Source: a virus
DNA: 46,281 nucleotides
Virus record (IMG/VR): IMGVR_UViG_3300038999_000010
Span: 1-46,281 of that record
Strand: one strand, 5' to 3'
Shown here: positions 7,932 through 14,357 of the stretch, in pieces
Layout: the number at the start of each line of letters is the position of its first letter
Position numbering within the stretch: position 1 is the stretch's first letter
The notes under the pieces: model-generated
Database searches by the model: none
Seen by the model: the letters and a program-made list of their open reading frames with translations, nothing else
What the model was told of the DNA's origin: nothing
Made by a program: the position numbers and the translations under genes

Positions 7932-7947
7932 TACAAACTCGCTTGTA
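7932..7947. promoter_or_regulatory. operator near the repressor promoter start
   Basis: TACAAACTCGCTTGTA is a second exact TACAA-N6-TTGTA palindrome. It lies immediately downstream of the -10 box of the repressor promoter, over the expected transcript start, which suggests that the repressor (or Cro) limits cI expression here. A degenerate copy (TACAAAC followed by CAAGTA, 7952-7968) sits in the promoter spacer. Confidence 0.75.
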
Positions 7948-7976
7948 ATACTACAAACAAAACAAGTATATGTCAA
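7948..7976 (-). promoter_or_regulatory. promoter of the repressor gene (PRM-like)
   Basis: On the minus strand TTGACA (7976-7971), a 17-base spacer and TAGTAT (7953-7948) form a strong sigma70 promoter about 35 bases before the repressor start codon. Unlike lambda PRM it has a consensus -35 box, so it should not need activation by the repressor. Confidence 0.75.
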
Positions 7977-8000
7977 AATACATGCAAACCGATATTATGG

Positions 8001-8029
8001 TTGACTAAATACAAATTAAAATGTATTTT
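8001..8029 (+). promoter_or_regulatory. PR promoter with operator OR in its spacer
   Basis: TTGACT (8001-8006), a 17-base spacer and TATTTT (8024-8029) precede the Cro-like gene. The spacer contains TACAAATTAAAATGTA (8010-8025), one mismatch from the TACAA-N6-TTGTA operator; a wider inverted repeat with 7-bp arms spans 8007-8028. The arrangement copies PL. Confidence 0.8.
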
Positions 8030-8057
8030 TGTCGGTATATTTCTAAGGATTTTTAAA

Positions 8058-8354
8058 ATGAAAAGTAAAAAATGCAGCTCGCCAAAGAATGTAGCTTTAA
8101 ATAAAGCCGTTGAATTATTTAAATTTCAATCAACATTGGCGAAAGCTATTGGTGTTAAACAGCAAAATATATGGCACTGGTTAAACAAGACAGGCGTAGT
8201 TCCTGCTGAGTACGTTTTGAAAATAGAGGAAGCAACAAAAGATAAGGGGAAAATTGTTACTCGACACGAGCTTAGGCCAGACATATACCCAATCATAAGC
8301 CCAGATAATAGGCCTGTTAATTATAAAGACTCTCAAAACATAGGCGTTAACTAA
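8058..8354 (+). CDS. Cro-like regulator of the YdaS family
   Basis: The start at 8058 has AAGGA 7 bases upstream and gives 98 residues. Residues about 12-60 match the YdaS/Cro fold: ALNKAVELFKFQSTLAKAIG, then VKQQNIWHWLNKT as recognition helix, VPAEYVLKIEEAT, and the family-typical TRHELRPDIYP. Proteins of this type sit where lambda has cro, opposite the repressor. It should bind the shared operators and turn off the repressor gene during lytic growth. It ends in TAATG, but the reading frame that starts there does not look real. Confidence 0.85.
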   Translation: MKSKKCSSPKNVALNKAVELFKFQSTLAKAIGVKQQNIWHWLNKTGVVPAEYVLKIEEATKDKGKIVTRHELRPDIYPIISPDNRPVNYKDSQNIGVN

Positions 8355-8381
8355 TGACCTCTAGCAATCAAAAGAAAAGCG

Positions 8382-8633
8382 CTAGTTCTTCATGTTGTCC
8401 GGTATATCAACAGAGCTCTCCTGAATTATTTTTGCTGCCCGAGCAAAGGACTGTGAAAGTTCAAGACATTGCTCTGCTGTCAACACATAGTTGTTTGTCG
8501 GAAGCGCGTCGTCTATGGCAGTCATTGCCGTTGGTAATATGTGAGGTTGAAACACAACTGATTGATAGGCAGAGATATATTTAATGTCCCAGCCAACTAC
8601 TGGTAATAAAGCTATATCGTTTTTATTACTCAT
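8382..8633 (-). CDS. small hypothetical protein, antisense to the early right transcript
   Basis: The ATG at 8633 follows a very good AAGGAAGG site and gives 83 residues (MSNKNDIALLPVVGWDIKYISAY, ending in an acidic helical part with LTAEQCLELSQSFARAAKII). It lies between cro and the first replication-region gene but on the opposite strand, so the PR transcript crosses it in antisense. The plus-strand frame over the same bases has an unlikely composition. Function unknown; position recalls the lambda oop region only in its antisense orientation. Confidence 0.65.
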   Translation of the reverse strand: MSNKNDIALLPVVGWDIKYISAYQSVVFQPHILPTAMTAIDDALPTNNYVLTAEQCLELSQSFARAAKIIQESSVDIPDNMKN

Positions 8634-8717
8634 ATTTTTCCTTCCTTTGGTTGTTAGTTTGTTTTCTTGGTCGTTGTACAGATTAACTGCCAAAGGTTTG
8701 GGATTCAATAAGTTAGC

Positions 8718-8733
8718 GGTTACACAAGTAACC
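8718..8733. promoter_or_regulatory. palindrome between divergent genes, candidate operator
   Basis: GGTTACACAAGTAACC is a perfect 6-bp-arm palindrome with a 4-base centre, 24 bases before the 8757 gene and about 85 bases before the divergent 8633 start. It differs from the CI/Cro operator and could be bound by another regulator. Confidence 0.5.
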
Positions 8734-8756
8734 ACAGCAAGATAGGTAATTTAAAG

Positions 8757-8945
8757 ATGGATGTAGTTGACCAAGCACAAAAACAAACAGATTTAGAATT
8801 AAGCCTGGCATTAAAGAATTTAAAGCGTGAGCCAGCACTTCCTGAAACGGGTGCCTGTAATTACTGTGATGCATTGGTAAGTAAGGGGCTTTTCTGCGAT
8901 GCAGATTGCCGTGACGATTATGAAATGGAGCAAAGAAACAAATGA
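8757..8945 (+). CDS. small zinc-ribbon phage protein
   Basis: This ORF encodes 62 residues. After a helical N-terminus it has CNYCDAL (Cys 34 and 37) and FCDADCRDDYE (Cys 47 and 51), the four-cysteine pattern of small zinc-ribbon proteins that precede replication genes in many prophages. The DADCRDDYE ending is characteristic of that group. Its stop overlaps the start of the next gene by 4 bases. It may bind DNA or modulate transcription, but its role is not established. Confidence 0.7.
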   Translation: MDVVDQAQKQTDLELSLALKNLKREPALPETGACNYCDALVSKGLFCDADCRDDYEMEQRNK

Positions 8946-9478
8946 GAATAAATGTTAATGAAAACACCATTCTTAAAGCTGTTGGTGAAAGTCACCCGGT
9001 AAAATCTAGTTTTGCTAAGTTAGTGAAAGAAACAGGCATGGCGCGCAATGAAGTTACCGAGGTTGTGGACGGGCTGAAGAAAATTGGCTATGTAAACGTT
9101 ACACCAGCCAATGAGATTTACTTAAAAGCTGATGGTCGTAAATATCTTGGTATTGATACTGTCAACAGTGAGGTTAAATATTCGTCTTCTGTTCAGAAAG
9201 AAGCCGCACCTATTAGTTTGGCCAAAGACTGTAATGTCTTAAGTAAAGACCTAGAACCAAAAGCCTTAGTTAACGGTGAAGAAAAGTCACTAACGCCAAA
9301 ACGATCTGTTTTATCTTCTATCGATGAACTAGCTATGAAGCTAAATAAACCTGCTATCGAAATTGCTGATCGTGATTTAAAAGGCCAAGCCTTGGCTAAG
9401 TTAGCCGATCTGATGTCAGATGATATTGCTGAATTACTCTTAGATATTAAATCAGATCTAGAGCGAGCTGCTGCGTGA
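8942..9478 (+). CDS. putative winged-helix DNA-binding protein
   Basis: This ORF encodes 178 residues. Residues 8-68 look like a winged helix: TILKAVGESHPVKSSFAKLV, then TGMARNEVTEVVDGLKKIGY as the recognition unit, then a beta wing (VNVTPANEIYLKADG). A Lys/Ser-rich linker and an acidic helical C-terminus (ALAKLADLMSDDIAELLLDI) follow. It lies just before the O gene and is probably a regulator of the early right operon or a replication accessory. The fold is inferred from the residue pattern. Confidence 0.65.
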   Translation: MRINVNENTILKAVGESHPVKSSFAKLVKETGMARNEVTEVVDGLKKIGYVNVTPANEIYLKADGRKYLGIDTVNSEVKYSSSVQKEAAPISLAKDCNVLSKDLEPKALVNGEEKSLTPKRSVLSSIDELAMKLNKPAIEIADRDLKGQALAKLADLMSDDIAELLLDIKSDLERAAA

Positions 9479-9847
9479 TTTTATTTATATACGGGCTGTT
9501 TGGGTTTGTTTACTCAATCATCATGCCGCCTGTGTTCCATATTGGTACATGCAACACCAATGCAAGGGCGTTTAGCTGTAACAGTCCACCAAGTGAGGCT
9601 CAGCATGTTAGCAAGCTTTCACCGCTAGGTTTTGGGCTAAGTATGGGTAAGTTGCATGACGTTTAAGCCTCTTTTGTTGATAGTGTCAACGAAAGAGGTG
9701 TTCAATGATTTCTAGTTAAAACAGCTGTAGGTTACAGCAGAAGAAAAGAGTTAAAGGTGTCTGGTGTTTTACCACCAGACGGGCATAAAAAAACCGCTTC
9801 AATCCGACCAAAGATTTGAAAAGCGGTTCAATTACAACGGAGTTAGT
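9479..9847 (+). other. hairpin-rich leader upstream of the O gene
   Basis: This 369-base stretch has no convincing gene; a 63-codon frame from a GTG at 9475 has no clear ribosome binding site. It contains four stem-loops in a row: a 13-bp stem with one T-G pair at 9668-9698, GCTGTA/TACAGC at 9724-9738, an 8-bp perfect stem GTCTGGTG/CACCAGAC at 9759-9780, and AACCGCTT/AAGCGGTT at 9792-9828 just before the ribosome binding site of O. None has a clear U tract. It may be a structured RNA that controls O expression or antitermination. Confidence 0.55.
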
Positions 9848-10762
9848 ATGACAAATTCAGCAAAGATAATCAACTTTCCACCTTCGAAAGAAAATGAAGA
9901 ACAAGTTCAGGGGCGCGAGTACGTGAAAGCAGACACTGATAACGGTTATTATCGCGTGGCTAATGAATTGGGTTTGGCACTTTGTAAGGTGCATTTGAGC
10001 GATAGAGAGAGCCGTATTGTTCATGCCATTATGATTAAGACATTTGGTTGGCAAAAAGCAACTGATTGGATTTGTAACAGCCAGCTTTCAGAGTTAACTG
10101 ATATTGGCGTTACTCACATATCAAACATTAAAAAAGCGCTTAAAGATAGATGTATCATAATTACTGAAGGTAAGAAAATAGGGATAAACCCTGTTGTTTC
10201 TGAGTGGACTTTACTTAAAAAAGAAGTAAACAAAAGTAACCTGCCTAGGTTAATTAAAACACCTAAACAGGTTAAGCCAACACCTAGGCAGGTTAAAAAC
10301 ACACCCCAAACAAGTGCACACAAAAGAAAAATACTTACTACAAAAGACACTATTACAACAGACATCGATAAAACACCGGTATCTCCTCGTCTTAAAAAAC
10401 CAGAAGCGTTTAAGAAATTTTTTAAATCATACCCAGCACATCGAAAAGGCGGAACTGATGCGAGTGCTTGGAATGCTTGGAAGTCTGAAAAACTTACTGA
10501 TGAAGATGCTCAAGCAGCATTTGATTGGTTAACCCTTGCAGCAAAACAAAATAATGATTGGGAAACTAACGCTAACGGTCAATTTGTTTTTGGTATTACA
10601 AACTTTATTCGCGATAGAAAATGGTTAACTCCCACACCAATGAAGCACACTAGCAGCAAGAACCTTAGTGTGGATGATCATAATCAAGAAGCAGTAGACC
10701 AATGGCTATCAGGTAATTTTTCACAACAAGCTGAGATTGAGGTAAATCCTAATGAACAATAA
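9848..10762 (+). CDS. O: lambda O-like replication initiator
   Basis: The ATG at 9848 has GGAG 5 bases upstream and gives 304 residues. Residues about 35-125 match the phage replication protein O N-terminal domain (YYRVANELGLALCKV, SDRESRIVHAIMIKTFGW, NSQLSELTDIG, winged helix through ISNIKKALKDR). A basic linker (residues about 130-190) is followed by a C-terminal domain with FKSYPAHRKGGTDASAWNAW and the FIRDRKWL ending, as in many O-like proteins that contact the helicase loader. It should bind the iterons inside its own linker-coding region and start theta replication. The P-like gene overlaps its end by 11 bases. Confidence 0.88.
   Translation: MTNSAKIINFPPSKENEEQVQGREYVKADTDNGYYRVANELGLALCKVHLSDRESRIVHAIMIKTFGWQKATDWICNSQLSELTDIGVTHISNIKKALKDRCIIITEGKKIGINPVVSEWTLLKKEVNKSNLPRLIKTPKQVKPTPRQVKNTPQTSAHKRKILTTKDTITTDIDKTPVSPRLKKPEAFKKFFKSYPAHRKGGTDASAWNAWKSEKLTDEDAQAAFDWLTLAAKQNNDWETNANGQFVFGITNFIRDRKWLTPTPMKHTSSKNLSVDDHNQEAVDQWLSGNFSQQAEIEVNPNEQ
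10237..10295. repeat. iterons inside the O gene, likely replication origin
   Basis: ACCTAGGCAGGTTA occurs exactly at 10282-10295 and as its exact reverse complement at 10237-10250. A third copy with two mismatches (ACCTAAACAGGTTA) is at 10261-10274, 21 bases (two helical turns) before the second. AT-rich DNA follows. In lambda, O binds iterons inside its own gene. The inverted copy encodes NLPRL, not the TPxQVK peptide of the other two, so the repeat is conserved as DNA rather than as protein. Confidence 0.75.
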
Positions 10763-11411
10763 TCAACGAGTTCAATTTTCTGAGTTGCTAACGGGCGCCT
10801 TAGCAGTGTTCAACCAAAAGACAATTCCATCAGTTATCAATATTTGGTGGAATGCTTTAGAAAAATATGATTTTAACGTGGTTGAGCAAGCTTTTGGCGC
10901 TCATATTGTGGACCCTGATGTAGGTCAGTTTGCACCTAAGCCAGCTAATATTATCCGAAACATTGAGGGCAGTAGAGAAACAAGGTCAATGCTAGCCTGG
11001 GCTAAAGTTCAAAAGGCTATTGGTTCTATTGGTGGTGGTTCGACTGTTTGTTTTGACGATAGGTATATTCATGCAACTATTGCTGATATGGGCGGCTGGA
11101 CCAAACTCTGTAAGGTTGGAGAAGATGAATTGCCTTTTCGAGCAAAAGAGTTTGAAAAGCGCTATAACGCCCACAGCAAGCATGGCGTTTCTGAATTCCC
11201 TCGCAAGTTAATTGGGCATTATGAGGCTCAGAACCTAGCGCAAGGCTTTATGGAATTTATAAGCGCCCCTGTAACCATTGGGGATATAACTGAGTGCCGA
11301 AAAGTTTATAAATACGGTTCAGATAATATCAAATTGATTAACCAAGATCCTTTGTCATTGGTACATCACCCTAAAACACCATCGTTACCAGAAGTTCAGG
11401 GAGCTGCATAA
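10752..11411 (+). CDS. P: lambda P-like helicase-loader protein
   Basis: This 219-residue protein follows O with an 11-base overlap, as P follows O in lambda. Its sequence fits the phage replication protein P group (also seen as DUF6475): FSELLTGALAVFNQ near the start, the VINIWWNALEKYDF helix, AFGAHIVDPDVGQFAPKPANIIR, and a C-terminal WTKLCKVGEDELPFRAKEFEKRY block. It should bring the host DnaB helicase to O at the origin. Its stop overlaps the start of a small membrane-protein gene (TAATG). Confidence 0.8.
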   Translation: MNNNQRVQFSELLTGALAVFNQKTIPSVINIWWNALEKYDFNVVEQAFGAHIVDPDVGQFAPKPANIIRNIEGSRETRSMLAWAKVQKAIGSIGGGSTVCFDDRYIHATIADMGGWTKLCKVGEDELPFRAKEFEKRYNAHSKHGVSEFPRKLIGHYEAQNLAQGFMEFISAPVTIGDITECRKVYKYGSDNIKLINQDPLSLVHHPKTPSLPEVQGAA

Positions 11412-11551
11412 TGTTTGATTTATTTGTCATTTGGCTTACAGGTTTAGTTGTTGGTTTAATATTTGGCGGCTTTATAGCTCACTCGTTCTTCACGGCAATG
11501 AATATTAAATTACCTGGTGATGGCAATGTTGATGATCAGGGGGCTAAGTAG
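11411..11551 (+). CDS. 46-residue single-pass membrane protein
   Basis: I read this short gene directly. It begins MFDLFVIWLTGLVVGLIFGG and has one strong membrane helix (residues 4-25), then a short polar tail (LPGDGNVDDQGAK). Its ATG overlaps the TAA of the P-like gene by one base, and its TAG is immediately followed by the TTG start of the integrase, whose AGGGGG site lies inside this gene. The tight packing supports a real gene. Function unknown. Confidence 0.6.
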   Translation: MFDLFVIWLTGLVVGLIFGGFIAHSFFTAMNIKLPGDGNVDDQGAK

Positions 11552-12742
11552 TTGTCACTCATTACGTTAAAGATCACTGATAGCGCTATTTCTGCCAATG
11601 CTGCATTACCTAGTGTTGCACGTATTAGGGATTCGCTTAATCCTCTTGTTCAGTTCAGATTTAGCAGTAATCGCGCAAAAGGTTATTGGTTTATTTATCA
11701 CAAAAAATGGCAGAAAGTTGGTTCATGGCCTGAGAGCAAGACGCGTGATATTAGACAGGGTTTTAGTGTACTGATTAGTAAAATACGAGATAAGCAGGAG
11801 GCTAATATCATCAAAGATTGCTTTGGTAATGTTGGTGATTTACTTACCTGGTATGAAGAACGTAAAGCTGGTGATGCTTACTTAAGCCACCAACGTAAAA
11901 AGGATATTAAAAGCGCAGTGAATTGTCATTTAATTCCTTTGCTTGAAAGCGCTAATTTTGAGGATTTATCTCATTCCTATTTAGATACTCATTTTATATG
12001 GCCACTGCAAAAGAAGTTAGCGAAAGCAACCGTAGCAAAGTTATTTAGAACACTTAAAACGGCCGTATCTGAAGCGTGTAATCTCCATATGCTTGAGAGT
12101 AATCCGTTAGTCGGTATGAAAATTACTGACTTTGGTAATTTCATTAGCAGACCAAAGGGAACAGCTTTGCAACCTTATATGGTTCAAGCGCTACTTGATG
12201 AGTTAACTGAGCAAAAGCCAATAACCAAAGTGATTGTGATGATGATGATCACGTTAGGTACCCGTATTGGTGAAACTAGACAAGCCAAGTGGAAGAACTT
12301 CTATTTTGGTGATCAGTCAGTTTGGACCATTCCCTCGAGCGATACTAAAACCTCAGAAGCTCACACTATATATTTGCCTAAGTTGATCGCTGAATTTCTG
12401 CAGCATTGGAAGCAGTATCAAGAGAGTAAGCATTATAAAGGCAAGTTTGTATTTCCTAGTGTGACAGAAAAGGAGTGCGTGGGCTCAACAACTGCTTCAA
12501 CGTTAATTAATGATTTTAGCGGTGGTGAATGGTTATCACATGACTTAAGAAAATGTGCACGAATTGCATGGGCAGAGCAGGGTACTGATTTTATGGTCGG
12601 TGAAAAAATGCTTAATCATAAATTGAATAAAATAGCTGAAGCGTACTTGGATACCAAGGTTAAAGATTTAAGACTTGAGGCATTAGAACGTCATGTTGAA
12701 TGGCTTTTATCATTAAATAAAAACTGTTTTAACTTGGTCTAG
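11552..12742 (+). CDS. int: tyrosine recombinase (phage integrase)
   Basis: This 396-residue protein starts at a TTG with AGGGGG 8 bases upstream, directly after the preceding stop. It has an N-terminal arm-binding-like part, a core-binding SAM-like region (about 90-190) and a catalytic domain. Catalytic residues are visible: Arg238 in TLGTRIGE, Lys266 in SSDTKTSE, His330 and Arg333 in SHDLR, His356 in MLNHK and Tyr365 in EAYLD. It would cut and join att sites to integrate and excise the phage. Its central place, after the replication genes and 10 kb from the Xis-like gene, is unusual. Confidence 0.92.
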   Translation: MSLITLKITDSAISANAALPSVARIRDSLNPLVQFRFSSNRAKGYWFIYHKKWQKVGSWPESKTRDIRQGFSVLISKIRDKQEANIIKDCFGNVGDLLTWYEERKAGDAYLSHQRKKDIKSAVNCHLIPLLESANFEDLSHSYLDTHFIWPLQKKLAKATVAKLFRTLKTAVSEACNLHMLESNPLVGMKITDFGNFISRPKGTALQPYMVQALLDELTEQKPITKVIVMMMITLGTRIGETRQAKWKNFYFGDQSVWTIPSSDTKTSEAHTIYLPKLIAEFLQHWKQYQESKHYKGKFVFPSVTEKECVGSTTASTLINDFSGGEWLSHDLRKCARIAWAEQGTDFMVGEKMLNHKLNKIAEAYLDTKVKDLRLEALERHVEWLLSLNKNCFNLV

Positions 12743-12754
12743 GCTCGGTCTAGG
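12736..12754. repeat. direct repeat at the 3' end of the integrase gene
   Basis: GGTCTAGG occurs twice, 11 bases apart (12736-12743 and 12747-12754), at the integrase stop codon. This helical-turn spacing could suit recombinase arm sites or an attP neighbourhood. The rest of the 112-base gap to 12854 holds no ORF and no clear promoter. Confidence 0.35.
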
Positions 12755-12854
12755 TTGAATAGCAAAAAAAGCATTAATCGCGGTGTTTATGGTGTGTAGC
12801 TTAATTAGGTGTATCCATAGGCGGAATATTTTAAAAGGTCATTTTAGGTGATTT

Positions 12855-13088
12855 ATGACTTCATTTATTAATGTTTCAAAGTTTAGCCCGAGCACACCAG
12901 GCGAATTAAAAGAGCAAAAATGGTACCGGTTGGATTGCTTAACTAAATACAAATTAGCTAATGAGCATGATTCAAAAAAGCTCAGAGATTGGTTTAATCA
13001 GCAAGATGAAGAGTGGCGATTAACACGCCAAAAGTTATTTAACGAACGATTAGTTAATAAGGGTAATAATGTTTATTTGCGATATTGA
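12855..13088 (+). CDS. hypothetical protein upstream of the phosphatase
   Basis: This ORF encodes 77 residues starting MTSFINVSKFSPSTPGELK, with AGGTG before the ATG. It has a Trp- and Arg-rich helical C-terminal part (LRDWFNQQDEEWRLTRQKLF) and no membrane segment. Its 3' end overlaps the start of the HAD phosphatase gene by 20 bases, so the pair is translationally linked. Function unknown. Confidence 0.6.
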   Translation: MTSFINVSKFSPSTPGELKEQKWYRLDCLTKYKLANEHDSKKLRDWFNQQDEEWRLTRQKLFNERLVNKGNNVYLRY

Positions 13089-13566
13089 TGGCTGCATTTT
13101 TGATAATACTCACCGTGTTGATTTGATACCAACGAACAAACATAGTGCAGCTGCATGGGATGAGTTCAATAAAGCGTGTGCTAGTGATTCACCAATAACC
13201 CCAAGGATCAACTTTGTGAAGCATCACGCCAAAATGCTAAATGATGAACAATACAGAAAAATAACCTTTATTACTGCTCGTGGTGAAAATGCTCGAGCAG
13301 AAACACTTGTTCAGCTGCAGAAGCATTTCTTTAATTTTAACTATGATCTGATCATGAGGCCAATGAATGACAATAGAAGTACTGTTCATTTTAAACGTGA
13401 TGCATTTTATAAGTTAAGCGATCAGATGAGTGATCGTTCGCTGATTATTGATGATAACCCTGAGATTATAAAAATGGTTGCTACTAACTTTCCCTTGGTA
13501 AGCCGGTTACTAGTTGAAAGCTTTGATTGTACATTACCTGGTAGTAGCAGAGAGGTATGTATTTAA
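13069..13566 (+). CDS. HAD-superfamily phosphatase (PNK 3'-phosphatase-like)
   Basis: This ORF encodes 165 residues with the HAD signature at the very N-terminus: FICDIDGCIFDN, catalytic Asp5 and Asp7. FITARGEN holds motif II (Thr) and SLIIDDNPE motif IV (acidic pair). The pattern and length fit the phosphatase domain of T4 polynucleotide kinase and related phage proteins that remove 3' phosphates from nucleic acid ends, though nucleotide phosphatases are also possible. It lies in the region equivalent to lambda ninR, between integrase and Q. Family sure, substrate inferred. Confidence 0.8.
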   Translation: MFICDIDGCIFDNTHRVDLIPTNKHSAAAWDEFNKACASDSPITPRINFVKHHAKMLNDEQYRKITFITARGENARAETLVQLQKHFFNFNYDLIMRPMNDNRSTVHFKRDAFYKLSDQMSDRSLIIDDNPEIIKMVATNFPLVSRLLVESFDCTLPGSSREVCI

Positions 13567-13784
13567 TGGTTAGGGGCGGTGCGCTACTTAAATTGGCAAG
13601 AGAAGCCAGAGGAATGACTCAAGAAGATGTTGCTTTTGCACATGGTCCTTCTATCAAAACAATTTCGCGATGGGAAAGTTGTAAAACGCCAGTGCCATTT
13701 GATGATGTCATTTGGATCATAACTGATGTTTTTAAAATGACATTAGTTGAAGCTATGGAGTTAGTCACCAATGAGAACAATTAA
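13566..13784 (+). CDS. XRE-type helix-turn-helix regulator
   Basis: The start at 13566 (MVRGGALLKLAREARG) overlaps the TAA of the phosphatase gene and has AGAGG 9 bases upstream; an ATG three codons earlier has no spacing. The 72-residue protein is a minimal Cro/CI-type HTH: LLKLAREARGMTQEDVAFAHG, then PSIKTISRWES as recognition helix. It probably controls expression around the early/late switch with the Q-like gene, which its 3' end overlaps by 14 bases. Confidence 0.75.
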   Translation: MVRGGALLKLAREARGMTQEDVAFAHGPSIKTISRWESCKTPVPFDDVIWIITDVFKMTLVEAMELVTNENN

Positions 13785-14115
13785 AGACGTTCAAAGTGAT
13801 CTGAAGCAATGGGGTAATTTTTGGGCTCGTCAAGAAGAGGGTCAAGGTTTTGCTAGTAAATCAAATGTACAAGCTATCAAAGAAGCGTGTGAAGTAGGCT
13901 GTGCTAGTTCGAGTACTTTACACTTATTTAATGGCTCAGACAGTATTCATGTTCCAGATCATATCGAGGTGATCGACAATAGCTTGAAAAGGTTGAGCCA
14001 TAAGTGCAAAACAGCTATTCGTCAGCGTTATATTAATAAAGGTCAGATACTTTATTTTAGTGATGCTAAGACGTTTTTATTTTGGATTAAAAAAGCAGAG
14101 AGAGAGTTGTTATAG
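13771..14115 (+). CDS. Q: Q-like late antitermination protein
   Basis: This 114-residue protein resembles the phage antitermination protein Q family of the P22/phi80 type in layout: an N-terminal (M)RxxxxxLxxWGxFWA segment, a middle with CASSSTLHLF where relatives have a Cys-containing segment, then VIDNSLKRLSHKCKTAIRQRYI and a final helix KTFLFWIKKAERELL. It is the last early gene before the late operon and is followed by a terminator and then two tandem terminators, as expected for a protein that lets polymerase read through them. The assignment rests on motif layout and position. Confidence 0.65.
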   Translation: MRTIKDVQSDLKQWGNFWARQEEGQGFASKSNVQAIKEACEVGCASSSTLHLFNGSDSIHVPDHIEVIDNSLKRLSHKCKTAIRQRYINKGQILYFSDAKTFLFWIKKAERELL

Positions 14116-14126
14116 GCCAGAAAGCA

Positions 14127-14152
14127 AAAAAGCCACCTCGTGGTGACTTTTT
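14127..14152 (+). terminator. terminator after the Q-like gene
   Basis: AAAAGCCACC, a TCGT loop and GGTGACTTTT form a 10-bp stem with one mismatch, flanked by A and T runs, so it may work in both directions between Q and the opposed genes. Confidence 0.75.
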
Positions 14153-14182
14153 ATGCGTTGAATTGTAATTAATAGTTTAAGA

Positions 14183-14227
14183 TTAATTACTTCCTCCACC
14201 GCCAATTGAACATTTTAATAAATTCAT
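14183..14227 (-). CDS. 14-codon microORF with a GGGG tail
   Basis: On the minus strand an ATG at 14227 with AGGGA 6 bases upstream opens a frame encoding MNLLKCSIGGGGSN before a TAA. It lies 130 bases downstream of the 2-TM membrane-protein gene on the same strand. So short a frame can arise by chance, but the well-spaced ribosome binding site and Gly-rich end are worth noting. The rest of the 14153-14357 gap is AT-rich and empty apart from a (TTTTG)4 repeat. Confidence 0.3.
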   Translation of the reverse strand: MNLLKCSIGGGGSN

Positions 14228-14243
14228 AATTATCCCTATCTTA

Positions 14244-14263
14244 TTTTGTTTTGTTTTGTTTTG
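14244..14263. repeat. (TTTTG)4 pentanucleotide repeat
   Basis: Four exact TTTTG units followed by a degenerate continuation lie just upstream of the microORF on its own strand. Such tracts can change length by slippage. Confidence 0.7.
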
Positions 14264-14357
14264 TTGCTTTGTTTTAAATTAATTAATGTCTTTATACATA
14301 CTATGTCGGCTAAAACCAAATATCTATTAGAAAATTGTTAAGGTTTTACTTCAAATG

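Noticed and set aside
7952-7968. Third full operator in the repressor promoter
   Set aside because: Only the left half matches TACAAAC; the right half (CAAGTA) has wrong sequence and spacing, so it is listed only as a degenerate copy.
8354-8584. Plus-strand 76-codon frame starting at the stop of the Cro-like gene (TAATG)
   Set aside because: Its composition is unlike a folded protein (Ser/Cys/Gln-rich start), while the opposite strand has a well-formed gene with a strong ribosome binding site.
9475-9666. 63-codon frame with a GTG start after the winged-helix gene
   Set aside because: No ribosome binding site of quality and no recognisable pattern; the stretch is better explained as a structured leader, though a short gene cannot be excluded.
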